In this document: one piece after another, positions 1 to 9,523 of the stretch
How the letters are laid out: every line of letters starts with the position of its first letter
How positions within the stretch are numbered: position 1 is the stretch's first letter
From: Mycolicibacterium grossiae
GTDB taxonomy: Bacteria > Actinomycetota > Actinomycetes > Mycobacteriales > Mycobacteriaceae
Assembly (NCBI RefSeq): GCF_008329645.1
Contig: NZ_CP043474.1
Coordinates: forward strand, 4,340,001 to 4,404,000
DNA length: 64,000 bases
Reading direction: 5' to 3'
Translations under genes and position numbers: made by a program
The notes under the pieces: generated by a model
Database searches by the model: none
What the model was told of the DNA's origin: nothing
What the model saw: only the letters and a program-made list of their open reading frames with translations

Positions 1-922
1 TCACCGCGCAGGTACCGCCCATCGACCAGCCGGCGACGCCCCAGTTCGCGCGGTCGCGGCTGACGGCGAAGTGCGACGTGACGAAGGGGATGACCTCGCG
101 GATCACGTGGTCGGCGGCGTTCCCACGCGAGCTGTTGACGCATTCGGTGTCGTTGGTGAAGTCCCCGGCGACGTCGGGGAAGACGAACACCGGCGCGTAG
201 CCGTCGTGTGCGGCCGCGAAGTCGTCGATGACGTGCTTGGCGCCGCCCGCCCGGAACCAGTCGGCGGGCGTGCCCAGCTGGCCGCCGATCATGACCACGG
301 CGGGCAACGTCGGCGGCGGGCTGGTGAACCATGCCGGCGGAAGGTAGACCAGTTCCTCGCGGTGAAGGAACCCCGACGCGTCGTCCGGGGTGCTGATCGA
401 CACGATCGCGCCGCCCTCGGCGGGTTTCTCGCCGCGCAGCCGCATGTCGAGCGCCGTCCGCTCGTCGATCTCGCCCACCAGGGGCTTGCCCGTCACCTGA
501 TCCCACCCGCTGCCGACGGTGGGCACGTAGCCGGTCCACACGTTCAACGCCAGCGCGACGCACAGCAGCGCCGCGACGACCGACAGCACCGACGTCAGCC
601 GGCGCCACCACGGAGTGCGGAGCCAGCCCAACCCCACGACGCCGACCGCAAACCCGCTCAACGCCACCCACGCGTAGAGCGATGTGGGCGCCGGGACGTC
701 GCCGGAGATGCCCGAGGTCTCGACGTAGGCGTACGTGGCACCGGCGGTCAGGACTCCTACGCCGACCGCGAGCGGCACGCAGGTCAGCCGCCAGCGCCGC
801 GTCCGCCAGCCGGTCGCGAGCACCACCAGAGCGATCGCGACGACCTGCGCAGCGACCGGCAGCCACCCCGACAGCAGCGAGATGCTGCCGGCGTCCAGCA
901 CACCCGCTGCAGCTGCCCGCAT
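1..922 (-). CDS. alpha/beta-hydrolase-fold esterase with N-terminal membrane region (partial, 3' end missing)
   Basis: The reading frame starts at an ATG at 922 and is still open at the left edge, so the C-terminus is missing. The first ~125 residues contain several hydrophobic, probably membrane-spanning segments. A hydrolase domain of the esterase D/mycolyltransferase-like fold follows. The nucleophile elbow G-W-S-M-G-G lies near the cut edge, so the catalytic Asp/His would be outside the window. Mycobacteria have several such membrane-anchored putative esterases. The start is supported by the frame and by the hydrophobic N-terminus directly after it. The substrate is unknown. Confidence 0.75.
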   Translation of the reverse strand, partial: MRAAAAGVLDAGSISLLSGWLPVAAQVVAIALVVLATGWRTRRWRLTCVPLAVGVGVLTAGATYAYVETSGISGDVPAPTSLYAWVALSGFAVGVVGLGWLRTPWWRRLTSVLSVVAALLCVALALNVWTGYVPTVGSGWDQVTGKPLVGEIDERTALDMRLRGEKPAEGGAIVSISTPDDASGFLHREELVYLPPAWFTSPPPTLPAVVMIGGQLGTPADWFRAGGAKHVIDDFAAAHDGYAPVFVFPDVAGDFTNDTECVNSSRGNAADHVIREVIPFVTSHFAVSRDRANWGVAGWSMGGTCAV

Positions 923-1095
923 GCAGCCACCGTACCGAGCAGCGGGGACGGCGCCGGGCAGGCGAGGCGGCGCTGGCATGGGCGGTGCGCACCGCCGTCG
1001 CAGCGCTCGGGCCGGATGAGACGTCCGATGAACGTGCCGGCCGACGACGGGCCGTGTGGTTCGTGCGCGCCGCCGATCCGCAGTGGTGACCGCGG

Positions 1096-1383
1096 TCAGC
1101 AGCCGGTGTTGCCTCCCGCATCGCCGGCGGCGCTACCGCCGATGCCCTGCGGCGGAGTGACGACGCCGGCGCCGCCCGCGGTACCGCCGTTGGCGCCCGT
1201 GCCGGTACCGCCCGGGACGGAGCCGTTGTTGTTGCTCCCGCTACCACCGGTGGCGTTGGTGCATCCGTTCGCAGCGGTGCCCGGCCCGGCAAGAGATTCA
1301 ACGCTCGAGCCGGCGGCCGCCCCGGTGACCGCACCGAGTGACAACGTGACGGCGGAAAGGGCAACGATCAAGGTCTTCGACAT
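1096..1383 (-). CDS. small secreted glycine-rich protein
   Basis: This 95-residue protein has a clear Sec signal peptide: M-S-K-T, then a hydrophobic stretch ending A-A-A-G around residue 25. The mature part is rich in Gly, Asn, Thr and Ala (G-G-T-G-T-G-A-N-G-G type runs) with two cysteines, one being the last residue. No enzymatic domain is visible. An in-frame ATG 27 bases upstream would put charged residues ahead of the signal peptide, so the internal ATG at 1383 is preferred. The composition resembles the larger PGRS-like protein at 10876-12447. Function unknown; probably exported to the envelope. Confidence 0.6.
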   Translation of the reverse strand: MSKTLIVALSAVTLSLGAVTGAAAGSSVESLAGPGTAANGCTNATGGSGSNNNGSVPGGTGTGANGGTAGGAGVVTPPQGIGGSAAGDAGGNTGC

Positions 1384-1597
1384 GGTCGTTCGAATAACCC
1401 AGGTGGCCACTCGTCACCGCGTCGGCGCTCGCCGGTCACCGGAACGTCATTCGACGGAGCCACGGCGCGTCTGCAATTCACCACCGCGACGAGGGTGCGC
1501 GGGAGAACGCGTCGGCTGGCGGACCCCGGGGAGTGTCCACCACGACACCGCGCCTCCGATGTCGCAGGCGCGGCACCGCGCGACGTACCGTGAGCCC

Positions 1598-2236
1598 ATG
1601 GCCAGCGCTGCGACCGAGGACTCCGGCACCGCGTCTCGACCGGAGACCACCCGCGACGTCATCCTGCGGACGGCCAAACGGGTGTTCCTCGAGCGGGGCT
1701 ACGAGCAGACGAGCATGGATGAGATCGCCCTTCGGTCCGGTGTCGCGCGGCGCACCCTCTACAACCAATTCGCCAGCAAGAAGGCGCTGTTCGACGCGAC
1801 CATGGCACGTGCGTGGGAGCGCATGACCCTCGACGCCCTCACCGGCAGCACCGTGGAAGCGCGGCCGCCCGAGGTGGTCCTGCGCGAGATTGGGCGCGCC
1901 ATCGCCGCGTTCTGGGCACCGCCGGAGGCCGTTGCGCTGCTTCGCCTGGTGATCTGGGAAAGCGCGCGGTTTCCCGAACTGGGCGAGAGCTTCCTGCACA
2001 ACGGTCGCGCTCCGGCCCGTCGGGCGGTGACGCGCTACGTCGAACGGCTGAGCGAGCACCCCGACTTCGCCATCGACGACCCCGAGTTGGCCGCCACCGC
2101 ATTCCTCGACGTCATCCTCGGCGAGGTCGTGCTCGAACGGCTGGTCGTGACCTCCGCACCACCCCTCGACGAGGGTCGGTGCGCGAGGGTCGTCGACGAA
2201 GCGGTGGCGCTGTTCCTGGCGCGCCATCGCCGATGA
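1598..2236 (+). CDS. TetR/AcrR-family transcriptional regulator
   Basis: A 212-aa protein of typical TetR length. Residues ~15-65 form the DNA-binding domain (I-L-R-T-A-K-R-V-F-L-E-R-G-Y, then an HTH with S-G-V-A-R-R-T-L-Y-N-Q-F). The rest is an all-helical ligand-binding domain resembling the AefR-like C-terminal type. The frame is open far upstream, but the ATG at 1598 gives the usual short N-terminal arm. Its stop overlaps the start of the next gene (ATGA), so the two are probably co-transcribed and translationally coupled. Ligand and targets cannot be read from the sequence. Confidence 0.85.
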   Translation: MASAATEDSGTASRPETTRDVILRTAKRVFLERGYEQTSMDEIALRSGVARRTLYNQFASKKALFDATMARAWERMTLDALTGSTVEARPPEVVLREIGRAIAAFWAPPEAVALLRLVIWESARFPELGESFLHNGRAPARRAVTRYVERLSEHPDFAIDDPELAATAFLDVILGEVVLERLVVTSAPPLDEGRCARVVDEAVALFLARHRR

Positions 2237-5200
2237 CCGTGACGTCGACGAGCGGGATCCGCATCGGGCTGTTCGGGCCGCTCACCGTGCACCGCGGCGA
2301 GGCGCCGATCGATCTGCGGGGACCGCAGTCCCGCGCCGTCCTCGCCCGCCTCGCCGTCGCCGGCGGGGACGTGGTGTCGACGGACCGCCTCATCGACGAC
2401 ATCTGGTCCGGTGAGCCACCACCGAAGGCGCTCGGCGGCCTGCAGGCGCACGTGTCCCATCTCCGTCGCGCGCTCGAACCCGACCGGCCCCGCCGCACAC
2501 CGGCGCGCATCCTCGTCAGCTCGCCGCCCGGATACGCCCTGCGGCTCCCGACCGACGCGGTCGACGCCTGGCGCTTCGAGGCGCTGCTGCGCGACGCCGA
2601 CGCCGCGGCCGACGCCGACTCGCGGGCTCGGCTGCTGCGGGCGGCGCTGGACTGCTGGACCGGTGCCGTGCTGCCCGAGTTCGTGGACGCGGAGTGGGCC
2701 GCCACGGCATCGGTCCGCCTGACGGGGCTGCGGGCTGCGGCGGTCGAGCGTTACGCCGCCACCGGTCTGGACCTCGGGTGGGACGTGGCGCTGCTCGGCG
2801 AACTGGAGCGCCATGTCGCCGACGAGCCGCTGCGCGAGGAGGCCGTCCGGCTCCTCGCCATGGCCCTCTATCGCGCGGGGCGCCAAGGCGACGCGCTGGC
2901 CCACCTGCGCGCCGCCCGCCGGCGGTTGGCCGATGACCTCGGCGTGGAACCCGGGCCGGCGCTGCGCGCCCTCGAGAGCGACATCCTCACCCAGTCCGCA
3001 GCCCTGCTGGGACCGGCCGCGAACCCAGCGGCGGCGACTTCCGCATCATCGCGCGCCGCGACTACCGCCCCGCCACGCAGCGGGCACGACGACCGTCATC
3101 GAGCCACGCTCGTCGGCCGCTCCGCCGAACTGCGTCGCATCGACGCAGCCGCGGACGCGGTGGTGGCACGAGGTTTCGGTGCGGTGTGGGTGGGCGCCGA
3201 CGCGGGTGCGGGGAAGACCACGCTGGCGGCCGTGGCGGCCGAGCGATTGACGGCCCGGGGCTTCGCCTTTGCGCGGGGACGCTGTCCCGAGGTCGACGGT
3301 GCCCCGCCGGCGTGGGCGTGGTCGGAGGTCGTGCAATCCCTCGGCGAGGCGACGACGCCCGGCGCCGGGTCGGCATTCGACCTCGCCGTGGCGATCGACG
3401 AGGTGCTGCGCACGACGACCACGCGGGGGCCGCTCCTGATCGTCCTCGACGACCTGCACCGGGCCGACGGCGCGACGCTGCAGGTGTTGCGCCACCTGGC
3501 CCACGACCTCGCCGACCGTCCCATCCTGGTGCTCGGCGCCCACCGCGGCGCCGAGGCCACCACAGATCTGACCGCGACCTTCGCCGCCCTGGCCCCGGTG
3601 ACCCTGGACCGGCTCGACCTCGGCGGCTTGAACCGAAACGGCGTCGTCGTCCTGATGCGCGAATACGCACCGGAGGCGGGCCTGGAGCGCGAGCCCGACG
3701 TCGTCGACGCGGTCATCGACCGCACCGGCGGCAACCCGCTGTTCGTGACGGAGTTGATCCGGCTCGTCGCCGCCGAAGGAGGCCAGGCCGCCACCGTCGC
3801 CGTGCCGGCCGGTGTGCGGGACGTGTTGCGCCGCAGGATCGATCGCCTTCCCGGATCCGCGCGAACGGTGCTGCAGCAAGCCGCGGTGCTCGGTCGGGAA
3901 GTGGACGTCGACCTACTGATCCGCATGGCGCGCCACGCCGAGGACGAGGTCCTCGACGGTCTCGAGGCCGCCGTGCTGGCCGGCCTCCTCGGCGAACCCG
4001 GACCGGGCCGGGTGCGCTTCACCCACGCGCTCGTCCGGGAGACGCTCTACGAGGACACCCCCCGGCTGCGCCGCGCCCGCTGGCATGCCACGGCGCTGGC
4101 CGAACTGCGCGCGATGCCGGCCCCGGACGTCGCGACCCTCGCCCATCACGCCCTGGCTGCCGCCACCGCGGCCACCGCCGCCGACGCGGCGGCGCTCGCA
4201 TCAGCCGCTGCCGCACGGGCTTTGGACCTCAACGCTCCGGCGGAGGCCATGCACCTCGCGGCGGCGGCGGTCGAAACGGCGGACCTGGCCGACCATGGCG
4301 TGCCGGTCGATGCTCGCGTGGCGATGCTGATCCAGCTCACGCGCGCAGCGGCACAGGCCGGCGCAGTCGACCGGGCCCGTCCCGCCCGCGCCCGTGCCGT
4401 GCACCTCGCGAGCGCGGTCGGTGACGACGACCTACTACTGCAGGCGCTGACGGCCTACCGGGTGCCGATCTCGTGGACCGTCCGTGGATTCGGCGACAGC
4501 GACGACGATCTCGAGCAGCCCCTGCGGCGCGCCCTGGCTCAGCACCCGGACGTCGATGCCTCGACCAGGGTGTGGCTGCTGGTGGCGTTGATCTTCGAGA
4601 CGGAGAACGACGCGGCGGCCCATGGAATGGGCGAGGTCCTCGCCTGGTCGGAGGAGGCCGTGGCGATCGCACGCGGCTCGGGCGACCCGACGACGCTGTG
4701 CGCCGCACTGAACGCCCGGGCCTACCTCTCGCTGGGACCCGATCTGGTCGCCGAGCGCGAAACCCTCGCGACGGAACTGCTCGACGTGTCGCGTGGGCAC
4801 GGTCTCCTCGGCTACGAGGCGCTGGCCCACTGGTTCCTGTTCCTCTGCGCCTCGGCCCGCACCGATCTCGTCGAGGCCGTCCGGCAGGCCGACCTCGCGG
4901 TCGAGAAGTCCACGAGCGGTCAGTTGGCGGCGCTGGTACAGGTCGTCGAGGTGTACCGCGCGGTGCTCAGCGTTCTTGCCGGCCGACTCGACGACGCCCA
5001 GGAGGCATACCGCCGCCTGGCGCGGCGGATGGCGGCGACCGGGATGACCAATGCCGCCGAGGCGGCCGTCGTCTTCGAGCTGGTGCTCGCGTTCGCGCAC
5101 GGGGACACGTCGCCACTGACCGACACGATGGTCGCGATGCACGACGTGTATCCCGACGCGATGATCGAGGCGCTGGTGCTGTGCCTGCTCGACGCCGGAC

Positions 5201-5565
5201 GGCTCGACGAGGCTCGCGCCCGCTGGGCGACGCGTACCCCGGTGCGGCGCAACTACTATTGGCTGGCTCGCATGGCGTTGTTCGTCCGCGCCGCGGTGGG
5301 CGTCGGCGACACTGAGGCGTGCCGCTCCGCGTACGCCGAACTGCTGCCCTGGGCGGGCCGGGTCGCCGGCATCGACTCGGGATCGGTGGCCTTCGGACCG
5401 GTCGACGATGCCCTGGCGCTGCTGGCCGACGCGACCGGCCGCCCGGCCGACGCCGCACGGCACCGTGCCGACGCCGACGAGGTGCGTGCCCGGCTCGCGG
5501 CCGACCTCGCCGCCGTCGGCGTCACCCCCAGATCGCCTTCTCCATCCGGCGATACCCCGGCCTGA
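2233..5565 (+). CDS. AfsR/SARP-type BTAD regulator fused to a large STAND ATPase
   Basis: A 1110-aa regulator. Residues ~1-95 form an OmpR-like winged-helix DNA-binding domain (G-L-F-G-P-L-T-V start). About 100-255 is a bacterial transcriptional activation domain ending D-L-G-V-E-P-G-P-A-L-R. Then comes an AAA/STAND ATPase with Walker A (G-A-D-A-G-A-G-K-T, ~residue 320) and Walker B (L-L-I-V-L-D-D-L-H, ~400). The C-terminal half is helical and TPR-like. There is no LuxR-type HTH at the C-terminus; DNA binding is N-terminal. The ATG at 2233 overlaps the TetR stop codon, implying an operon. The 3' end overlaps the convergent hemerythrin gene by 44 bases. It is probably an ATP-dependent activator of unknown regulon. 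Confidence 0.85.
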   Translation: MTVTSTSGIRIGLFGPLTVHRGEAPIDLRGPQSRAVLARLAVAGGDVVSTDRLIDDIWSGEPPPKALGGLQAHVSHLRRALEPDRPRRTPARILVSSPPGYALRLPTDAVDAWRFEALLRDADAAADADSRARLLRAALDCWTGAVLPEFVDAEWAATASVRLTGLRAAAVERYAATGLDLGWDVALLGELERHVADEPLREEAVRLLAMALYRAGRQGDALAHLRAARRRLADDLGVEPGPALRALESDILTQSAALLGPAANPAAATSASSRAATTAPPRSGHDDRHRATLVGRSAELRRIDAAADAVVARGFGAVWVGADAGAGKTTLAAVAAERLTARGFAFARGRCPEVDGAPPAWAWSEVVQSLGEATTPGAGSAFDLAVAIDEVLRTTTTRGPLLIVLDDLHRADGATLQVLRHLAHDLADRPILVLGAHRGAEATTDLTATFAALAPVTLDRLDLGGLNRNGVVVLMREYAPEAGLEREPDVVDAVIDRTGGNPLFVTELIRLVAAEGGQAATVAVPAGVRDVLRRRIDRLPGSARTVLQQAAVLGREVDVDLLIRMARHAEDEVLDGLEAAVLAGLLGEPGPGRVRFTHALVRETLYEDTPRLRRARWHATALAELRAMPAPDVATLAHHALAAATAATAADAAALASAAAARALDLNAPAEAMHLAAAAVETADLADHGVPVDARVAMLIQLTRAAAQAGAVDRARPARARAVHLASAVGDDDLLLQALTAYRVPISWTVRGFGDSDDDLEQPLRRALAQHPDVDASTRVWLLVALIFETENDAAAHGMGEVLAWSEEAVAIARGSGDPTTLCAALNARAYLSLGPDLVAERETLATELLDVSRGHGLLGYEALAHWFLFLCASARTDLVEAVRQADLAVEKSTSGQLAALVQVVEVYRAVLSVLAGRLDDAQEAYRRLARRMAATGMTNAAEAAVVFELVLAFAHGDTSPLTDTMVAMHDVYPDAMIEALVLCLLDAGRLDEARARWATRTPVRRNYYWLARMALFVRAAVGVGDTEACRSAYAELLPWAGRVAGIDSGSVAFGPVDDALALLADATGRPADAARHRADADEVRARLAADLAAVGVTPRSPSPSGDTPA

Positions 5566-6247
5566 CGAAGAACAGCAGGACGTCGATCATCGGGCCGGCG
5601 TCCGCCTTGAGCCTGCCCAGTTCCGCCGGGGTGACGGCCGCGGCGATGCGCGGCAGTTCGAAGCTCATGCGGGCGCCGTGCTTGCGGATGCGGTTCTCGA
5701 CGTCCCGCCAGTCGGCCACGGACAGGTAGCAGCGGATGACCGGGAACGTATCGCGTTCTTCCTCGGCGATGTGCTCGACGAGCATGGTCCGCACCTCCAC
5801 CAGTCGCGACGCGAGGACGCCGGCCGTCCGACGAGACGCATCGGAGCCGAACTGCGACACGGCGTTTCGCAAACCGTCGAGCTTGGGGTCGAGCGCTTCG
5901 TGGTCCTCGGTCAGTGCCGTCAGGTCGATGTGCGATCCGGCGCGCTGCTCGATGACCGGCCAGAGGACGTCGTCCTCGGCCCGGTGATGGTGGTGAATGG
6001 ACTCGGCCATCAGTCCCAGGTAACGGACGAAGGCGCGCGCACGCCGGCGGGTGACGGGCACGCCGCCGTCGGCCATCGCCATCGCCATGCCCGTGGCGCG
6101 GTCGAGGTCGCGCAGCATCACCCGGTGGGCGATCTGCATGCCGAGGACGTCGGGGACGGCCGCGTCGATCGTGGTGTGGGACTGCCGGGTGGCGGCGGGT
6201 TCGGTGTTCACTGCGGGGCTCCTCGTGGACGTCGTGCTGACGACCAT
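5522..6247 (-). CDS. hemerythrin HHE cation-binding domain protein
   Basis: A 241-residue cytosolic protein. The hemerythrin-like four-helix region carries iron-ligand style motifs: H-R-V-M near residue 42, H-H-H-H-R-A-E-D-D (~85), E-D-H-E (~113) and a later H-I-A-E-E-E. Such proteins bind a di-iron centre and are implicated in oxygen, NO or redox sensing. The ATG at 6247 gives a short Ser/Thr-rich leader. It converges on the upstream BTAD regulator (44-bp overlap) and is divergent from the alcohol dehydrogenase at 6320, sharing a 72-bp promoter region with it. Confidence 0.8.
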   Translation of the reverse strand: MVVSTTSTRSPAVNTEPAATRQSHTTIDAAVPDVLGMQIAHRVMLRDLDRATGMAMAMADGGVPVTRRRARAFVRYLGLMAESIHHHHRAEDDVLWPVIEQRAGSHIDLTALTEDHEALDPKLDGLRNAVSQFGSDASRRTAGVLASRLVEVRTMLVEHIAEEERDTFPVIRCYLSVADWRDVENRIRKHGARMSFELPRIAAAVTPAELGRLKADAGPMIDVLLFFVRPGYRRMEKAIWG

Positions 6248-6319
6248 GACGATGTCCCGCGGCACTTGCCACCGACTTGGCGCCGACTTGGCGGGCCGGG
6301 CGGCGCCTAGGCTGGGCCG

Positions 6320-7357
6320 ATGCGCGCAGTGGTGATGGACCGCTTCGGTGGCCGGCTCGAGGTGCGCCACGTCGCGGATCCGACGCCGCCGGACGGCGGG
6401 GTGGTCGTCGCGGTGCACGCCACCGGGCTGTGCCGCAGCGATTGGCACGCCTGGGCGGGACACGAGGCCGTGACCCTGCCGCACGTTCCCGGACACGAGC
6501 TGGCCGGGGTCGTGCACGCCGTCGGCGCCGGCGTCGAGCGGTGGACGCCGGGGGACCGGGTCACCGTGCCGTTCGTGTCGGGTTGTGGCACGTGTGAGTG
6601 GTGCCGCTCCGGCAACGCGCAGGTCTGTCCTCGCCAGGAGCAGCCCGGCTTCACGTACTGGGGTTCCTTCGCGGAGTACGTCGCACTGCCGGCGGCGGAC
6701 ACCAATCTCGTGGCCATCCCCGACGCAGTGTCCTACGCCGCCGCGGCGAGCCTGGGCTGCCGGTTCGCCACCGCCTACCGTGCGCTCACCGACCGTGCCG
6801 CCCTGAGTGCGGCGGAGTGGCTGACGGTGGTCGGGGCGGGCGGAGTGGGCCTGAGCGCCGTCATGATCGGCACGGCGCTGGGCGCACGCGTGATCGCGGT
6901 CGACCGCAGCGCGGCCGCATTGGAGATCGCACGATCCGCCGGTGCGGATCACGTCGTGCTCGCCGACGATGGCGACGTCGCGGCACGCGTCCACGAGATC
7001 ACCGGCCGCGGCAGCGACGTCGCCATGGATGCGGTCGGCAGCGAGATCGCCTGTTACACCGCCATTCACGCTCTCCGGCGCCAAGGCCGCCACGTGCAAG
7101 TGGGCCTGCTCCCGCCGGTCGACGGTCACCCGCGGGTGCCGATGGACCGCGTGATCGCCTGGGAACTCGACCTCCGCGGCAGTCATGGGATGGCGGCGGT
7201 CGACTACCCGTCGATGCTGGCGATGATCGACCGCGGCGAACTTCGGCCACAGGACCTGGTCTCGCGGACGATCGGGCTCGAGGACGCGGCCGTCGAACTG
7301 CCTCTGGTCGATACCGCCCCGACGGCGGGTATCACCATCGCCGACCCCCGGCGCTGA
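6320..7357 (+). CDS. zinc-dependent alcohol dehydrogenase (MDR family)
   Basis: A 345-aa medium-chain dehydrogenase. Catalytic zinc ligands are visible as C38-R-S-D-W-H and G-H59-E60. The structural zinc lobe is G-C89-G-T-C92-E-W-C95 followed by C103. The Rossmann motif G-A-G-G-V-G-L-S lies near residue 173. All metal ligands are intact, so it should be an active NAD(P)-dependent alcohol/aldehyde oxidoreductase; the substrate is unknown. It is transcribed divergently from the hemerythrin gene. The ATG at 6320 directly starts the conserved M-R-A-V-V-M-D N-terminus. Confidence 0.9.
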   Translation: MRAVVMDRFGGRLEVRHVADPTPPDGGVVVAVHATGLCRSDWHAWAGHEAVTLPHVPGHELAGVVHAVGAGVERWTPGDRVTVPFVSGCGTCEWCRSGNAQVCPRQEQPGFTYWGSFAEYVALPAADTNLVAIPDAVSYAAAASLGCRFATAYRALTDRAALSAAEWLTVVGAGGVGLSAVMIGTALGARVIAVDRSAAALEIARSAGADHVVLADDGDVAARVHEITGRGSDVAMDAVGSEIACYTAIHALRRQGRHVQVGLLPPVDGHPRVPMDRVIAWELDLRGSHGMAAVDYPSMLAMIDRGELRPQDLVSRTIGLEDAAVELPLVDTAPTAGITIADPRR

Positions 7358-7365
7358 CGTCCGAG

Positions 7366-8547
7366 TCAGGCCGCGCCGAGGGTGACCTGGGTCGTGCGGA
7401 GCGCGCCGGAGCCGTCGCGGTAGGTGAGCGTCACGGTCTCACCCGGGGCCTTCGACTTCACTGCGGCGGCAAGCGCTTCCGGGCCATCGATGACCTGGTC
7501 GTCCACCTTGGTGATCACGGCACCGCTCGGCAGGCCGACCTTGGCGGCCGGACCGTCGGCCGAGACGGCGGCGATCGTGGCGCCCGCGGCGTCGCCGTGG
7601 CTGTCGCCCAACTGGACCCCCAGCGCACCGTGGCCGGCGGTGCCCGTCGCGATGAGTTCGTCGGCGATGCGCTTGGCCTGGTCGGACGGGATCGCGAAGC
7701 CGAGCCCGATCGAGCCCGAACTCGCTCCGGAGCCCAGGCTGGCACCGGCGGAGTTGACGCCGATCAGGTTTCCGTTCATGTCGACCAGGGGGCCGCCGGA
7801 GTTCCCGGGGTTGATCGCCGCGTCGGTCTGCAGCGCGTCGAGGACGGCGGGGGTGGGACCGTCGCCCGCCGTCACCGGGCGGTTGACCGCGCTGACGATG
7901 CCCTTCGTGACGGTGCCCTGCAGTCCCAGCGGCGAGCCGATCGCCACCACCTGCTGACCGATACGGACGTCCTTCGACGAGCCGACGGTGATCGGCGTCA
8001 GCCCCGTCACTCCGTCGGCGCGCACGACGGCGAGGTCGCCGGTGGGGTCGGTGCCGACGATGCTGAACGGCGCGGAGCGGCCGTCGGAGAACGTCACCGT
8101 CCTGGTGACGTCGCCACCCTCCAGCGCAGCCGGCTGCGTCTGCGGACCGTCACCACCCGTGGCCGGTGCCACGACGTGATTGTTCGTCAGGATCAGCCCG
8201 TCGGAGCTGAGCACGATGCCCGACCCCTCGTCACCCCCCTCGCCAGTGACGATCGTCAGCTTCACGACGCTGGGCATCACCTTCGCGGCGACGTCCTCGA
8301 TCGATCCGCGGGTCGGCCCCGCTGCCGGTCGCACGGATGGCGCGGTCGCGGCGGGTGGCTGCGTGGGGGTCGGTCGCTCGTGCTGGGTGTAGGCCACTGC
8401 GGCGGCCGCGCCCGCGCCGCCGCCCGCGACGGCCAGCGCGACGGCGCCCACCAGAACGGCACCGTGACGGGCCTTCCTGCGGGCCGGTGGCCTCCGGTGC
8501 GACTCCTGCCGGAATACCTGGTGGACATGGGGTGGCGGAGTCGTCAT
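7366..8547 (-). CDS. HtrA/DegP-like membrane-anchored serine protease with PDZ domain
   Basis: A 393-aa protein. The cytoplasmic basic N-terminus (P-P-A-R-R-K-A-R-H) is followed by one membrane helix (~29-53), a Pro/Thr-rich linker, and a trypsin-like domain with the triad His124 (T-N-N-H-V-V), Asp171 (G-D-L-A-V-V-R) and Ser250 (N-P-G-N-S-G-G-P). A PDZ domain occupies ~300-393. This is the mycobacterial PepD/HtrA layout and implies extracytoplasmic protein quality control. It may be one of several paralogues. It lies 8 bases downstream of the convergent dehydrogenase stop and appears to be its own transcription unit. Confidence 0.9.
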   Translation of the reverse strand: MTTPPPHVHQVFRQESHRRPPARRKARHGAVLVGAVALAVAGGGAGAAAAVAYTQHERPTPTQPPAATAPSVRPAAGPTRGSIEDVAAKVMPSVVKLTIVTGEGGDEGSGIVLSSDGLILTNNHVVAPATGGDGPQTQPAALEGGDVTRTVTFSDGRSAPFSIVGTDPTGDLAVVRADGVTGLTPITVGSSKDVRIGQQVVAIGSPLGLQGTVTKGIVSAVNRPVTAGDGPTPAVLDALQTDAAINPGNSGGPLVDMNGNLIGVNSAGASLGSGASSGSIGLGFAIPSDQAKRIADELIATGTAGHGALGVQLGDSHGDAAGATIAAVSADGPAAKVGLPSGAVITKVDDQVIDGPEALAAAVKSKAPGETVTLTYRDGSGALRTTQVTLGAA

Positions 8548-8653
8548 CGCTGTCGTTCCCTTCGTCGCGCCGCGAATGTGACTCCACCGTGCCGACTCCC
8601 ACTGAGACGCGACTGAGAACCAGTTCGGCGTACCCCCAGAAACGGATCGACGC

Positions 8654-9469
8654 TCAGGTGGTTCGCGACGACGCCGTGAGTTGCCGCAGAGCTGCGGCGC
8701 TCGGCGATCCGGGGTCGGCGTGGTACACGACGAGTTCCTGGCCGGGACTCGACCGGACGTCGAACGTGTGCACCGTCAGCGTCAACGCGCCGACGTGAGG
8801 ATGGTGAAACGACTTGCGATTGCGGGACTTTCGTCGCACGTCGTTGCGCACCCACAGCTCGGCGAATTCCGGGCTCGCGGCGAGCAGTTCGTCACGGACC
8901 CGGAGGATGCGGGCGTCATCGGGCGCCACGCCGAGTCCGTGCCGGAAGTCCGCCACGGCGTCGCGGGCGACGACCGGCCAGTCGACGTAGAAGCGCTTGG
9001 CATCGGGGTCGGTGAACACGGCGTGCAACATGTTCGCCGACCTCGCCCACTGCGGGAACAGGGCATTGGCCGACTCGTTGCCGGCCAGTACGTCGTAGGC
9101 GCGGTCGTAGACGAAGGCGGGGTTGTGCGGCCACGTGTCGAGCAGGCTGAGCAGGGCCGGATCGACGTCCGTATCCCCGTCTCGGCGCTCTCGCGGGGTG
9201 AGCCCCGCCAGCCGGAACAGGTGGTGGCGAGCGTCGTCGTGGAGAGTGAGCGCGGTCGCCAGCGCGTCGACGACCTGGGGGGACGGGCGGCGCTCCCGCC
9301 CCTGTTCCAGCCGGGTGTAGTAATCGACGTTGATTCCAGCGAGGGCAGCGACTTCCGGTCGCCGCAAGCCGCTCACGCGGCGACGTCCGCCGTTCGGTAA
9401 CCCCACCTCCGCGGGGGACACCGCGGCGCGACGCGAGCGCAGATACTCGCCGAGATCGTTGCCCGACAT
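8654..9469 (-). CDS. XRE-family regulator with MmyB-like ligand domain
   Basis: A 271-aa protein. Residues ~1-75 hold the XRE helix-turn-helix (L-G-E-Y-L-R-S-R-R and S-G-L-R-R-P-E-V-A-A-L-A-G-I, Y-Y-T-R-L-E-Q-G-R). The remainder is the MmyB-like domain (W-P-H-N-P-A-F-V, N-M-L-H-A-V-F, and a C-terminal L-T-V-H-T-F-D-V). This actinobacterial family often controls a neighbouring oxidoreductase. Here the aldo/keto reductase at 9524 lies just upstream on the same strand with a 54-bp gap. A paralogue sits at 15988-16842 next to an SDR, giving the same regulator/reductase pairing twice. Confidence 0.88.
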   Translation of the reverse strand: MSGNDLGEYLRSRRAAVSPAEVGLPNGGRRRVSGLRRPEVAALAGINVDYYTRLEQGRERRPSPQVVDALATALTLHDDARHHLFRLAGLTPRERRDGDTDVDPALLSLLDTWPHNPAFVYDRAYDVLAGNESANALFPQWARSANMLHAVFTDPDAKRFYVDWPVVARDAVADFRHGLGVAPDDARILRVRDELLAASPEFAELWVRNDVRRKSRNRKSFHHPHVGALTLTVHTFDVRSSPGQELVVYHADPGSPSAAALRQLTASSRTT

Positions 9470-9523
9470 GGCCGTCCATGCTAGTCGGGCGCCTGGGGCT
9501 CGGCGCCGGGAAGCGACGACGTG

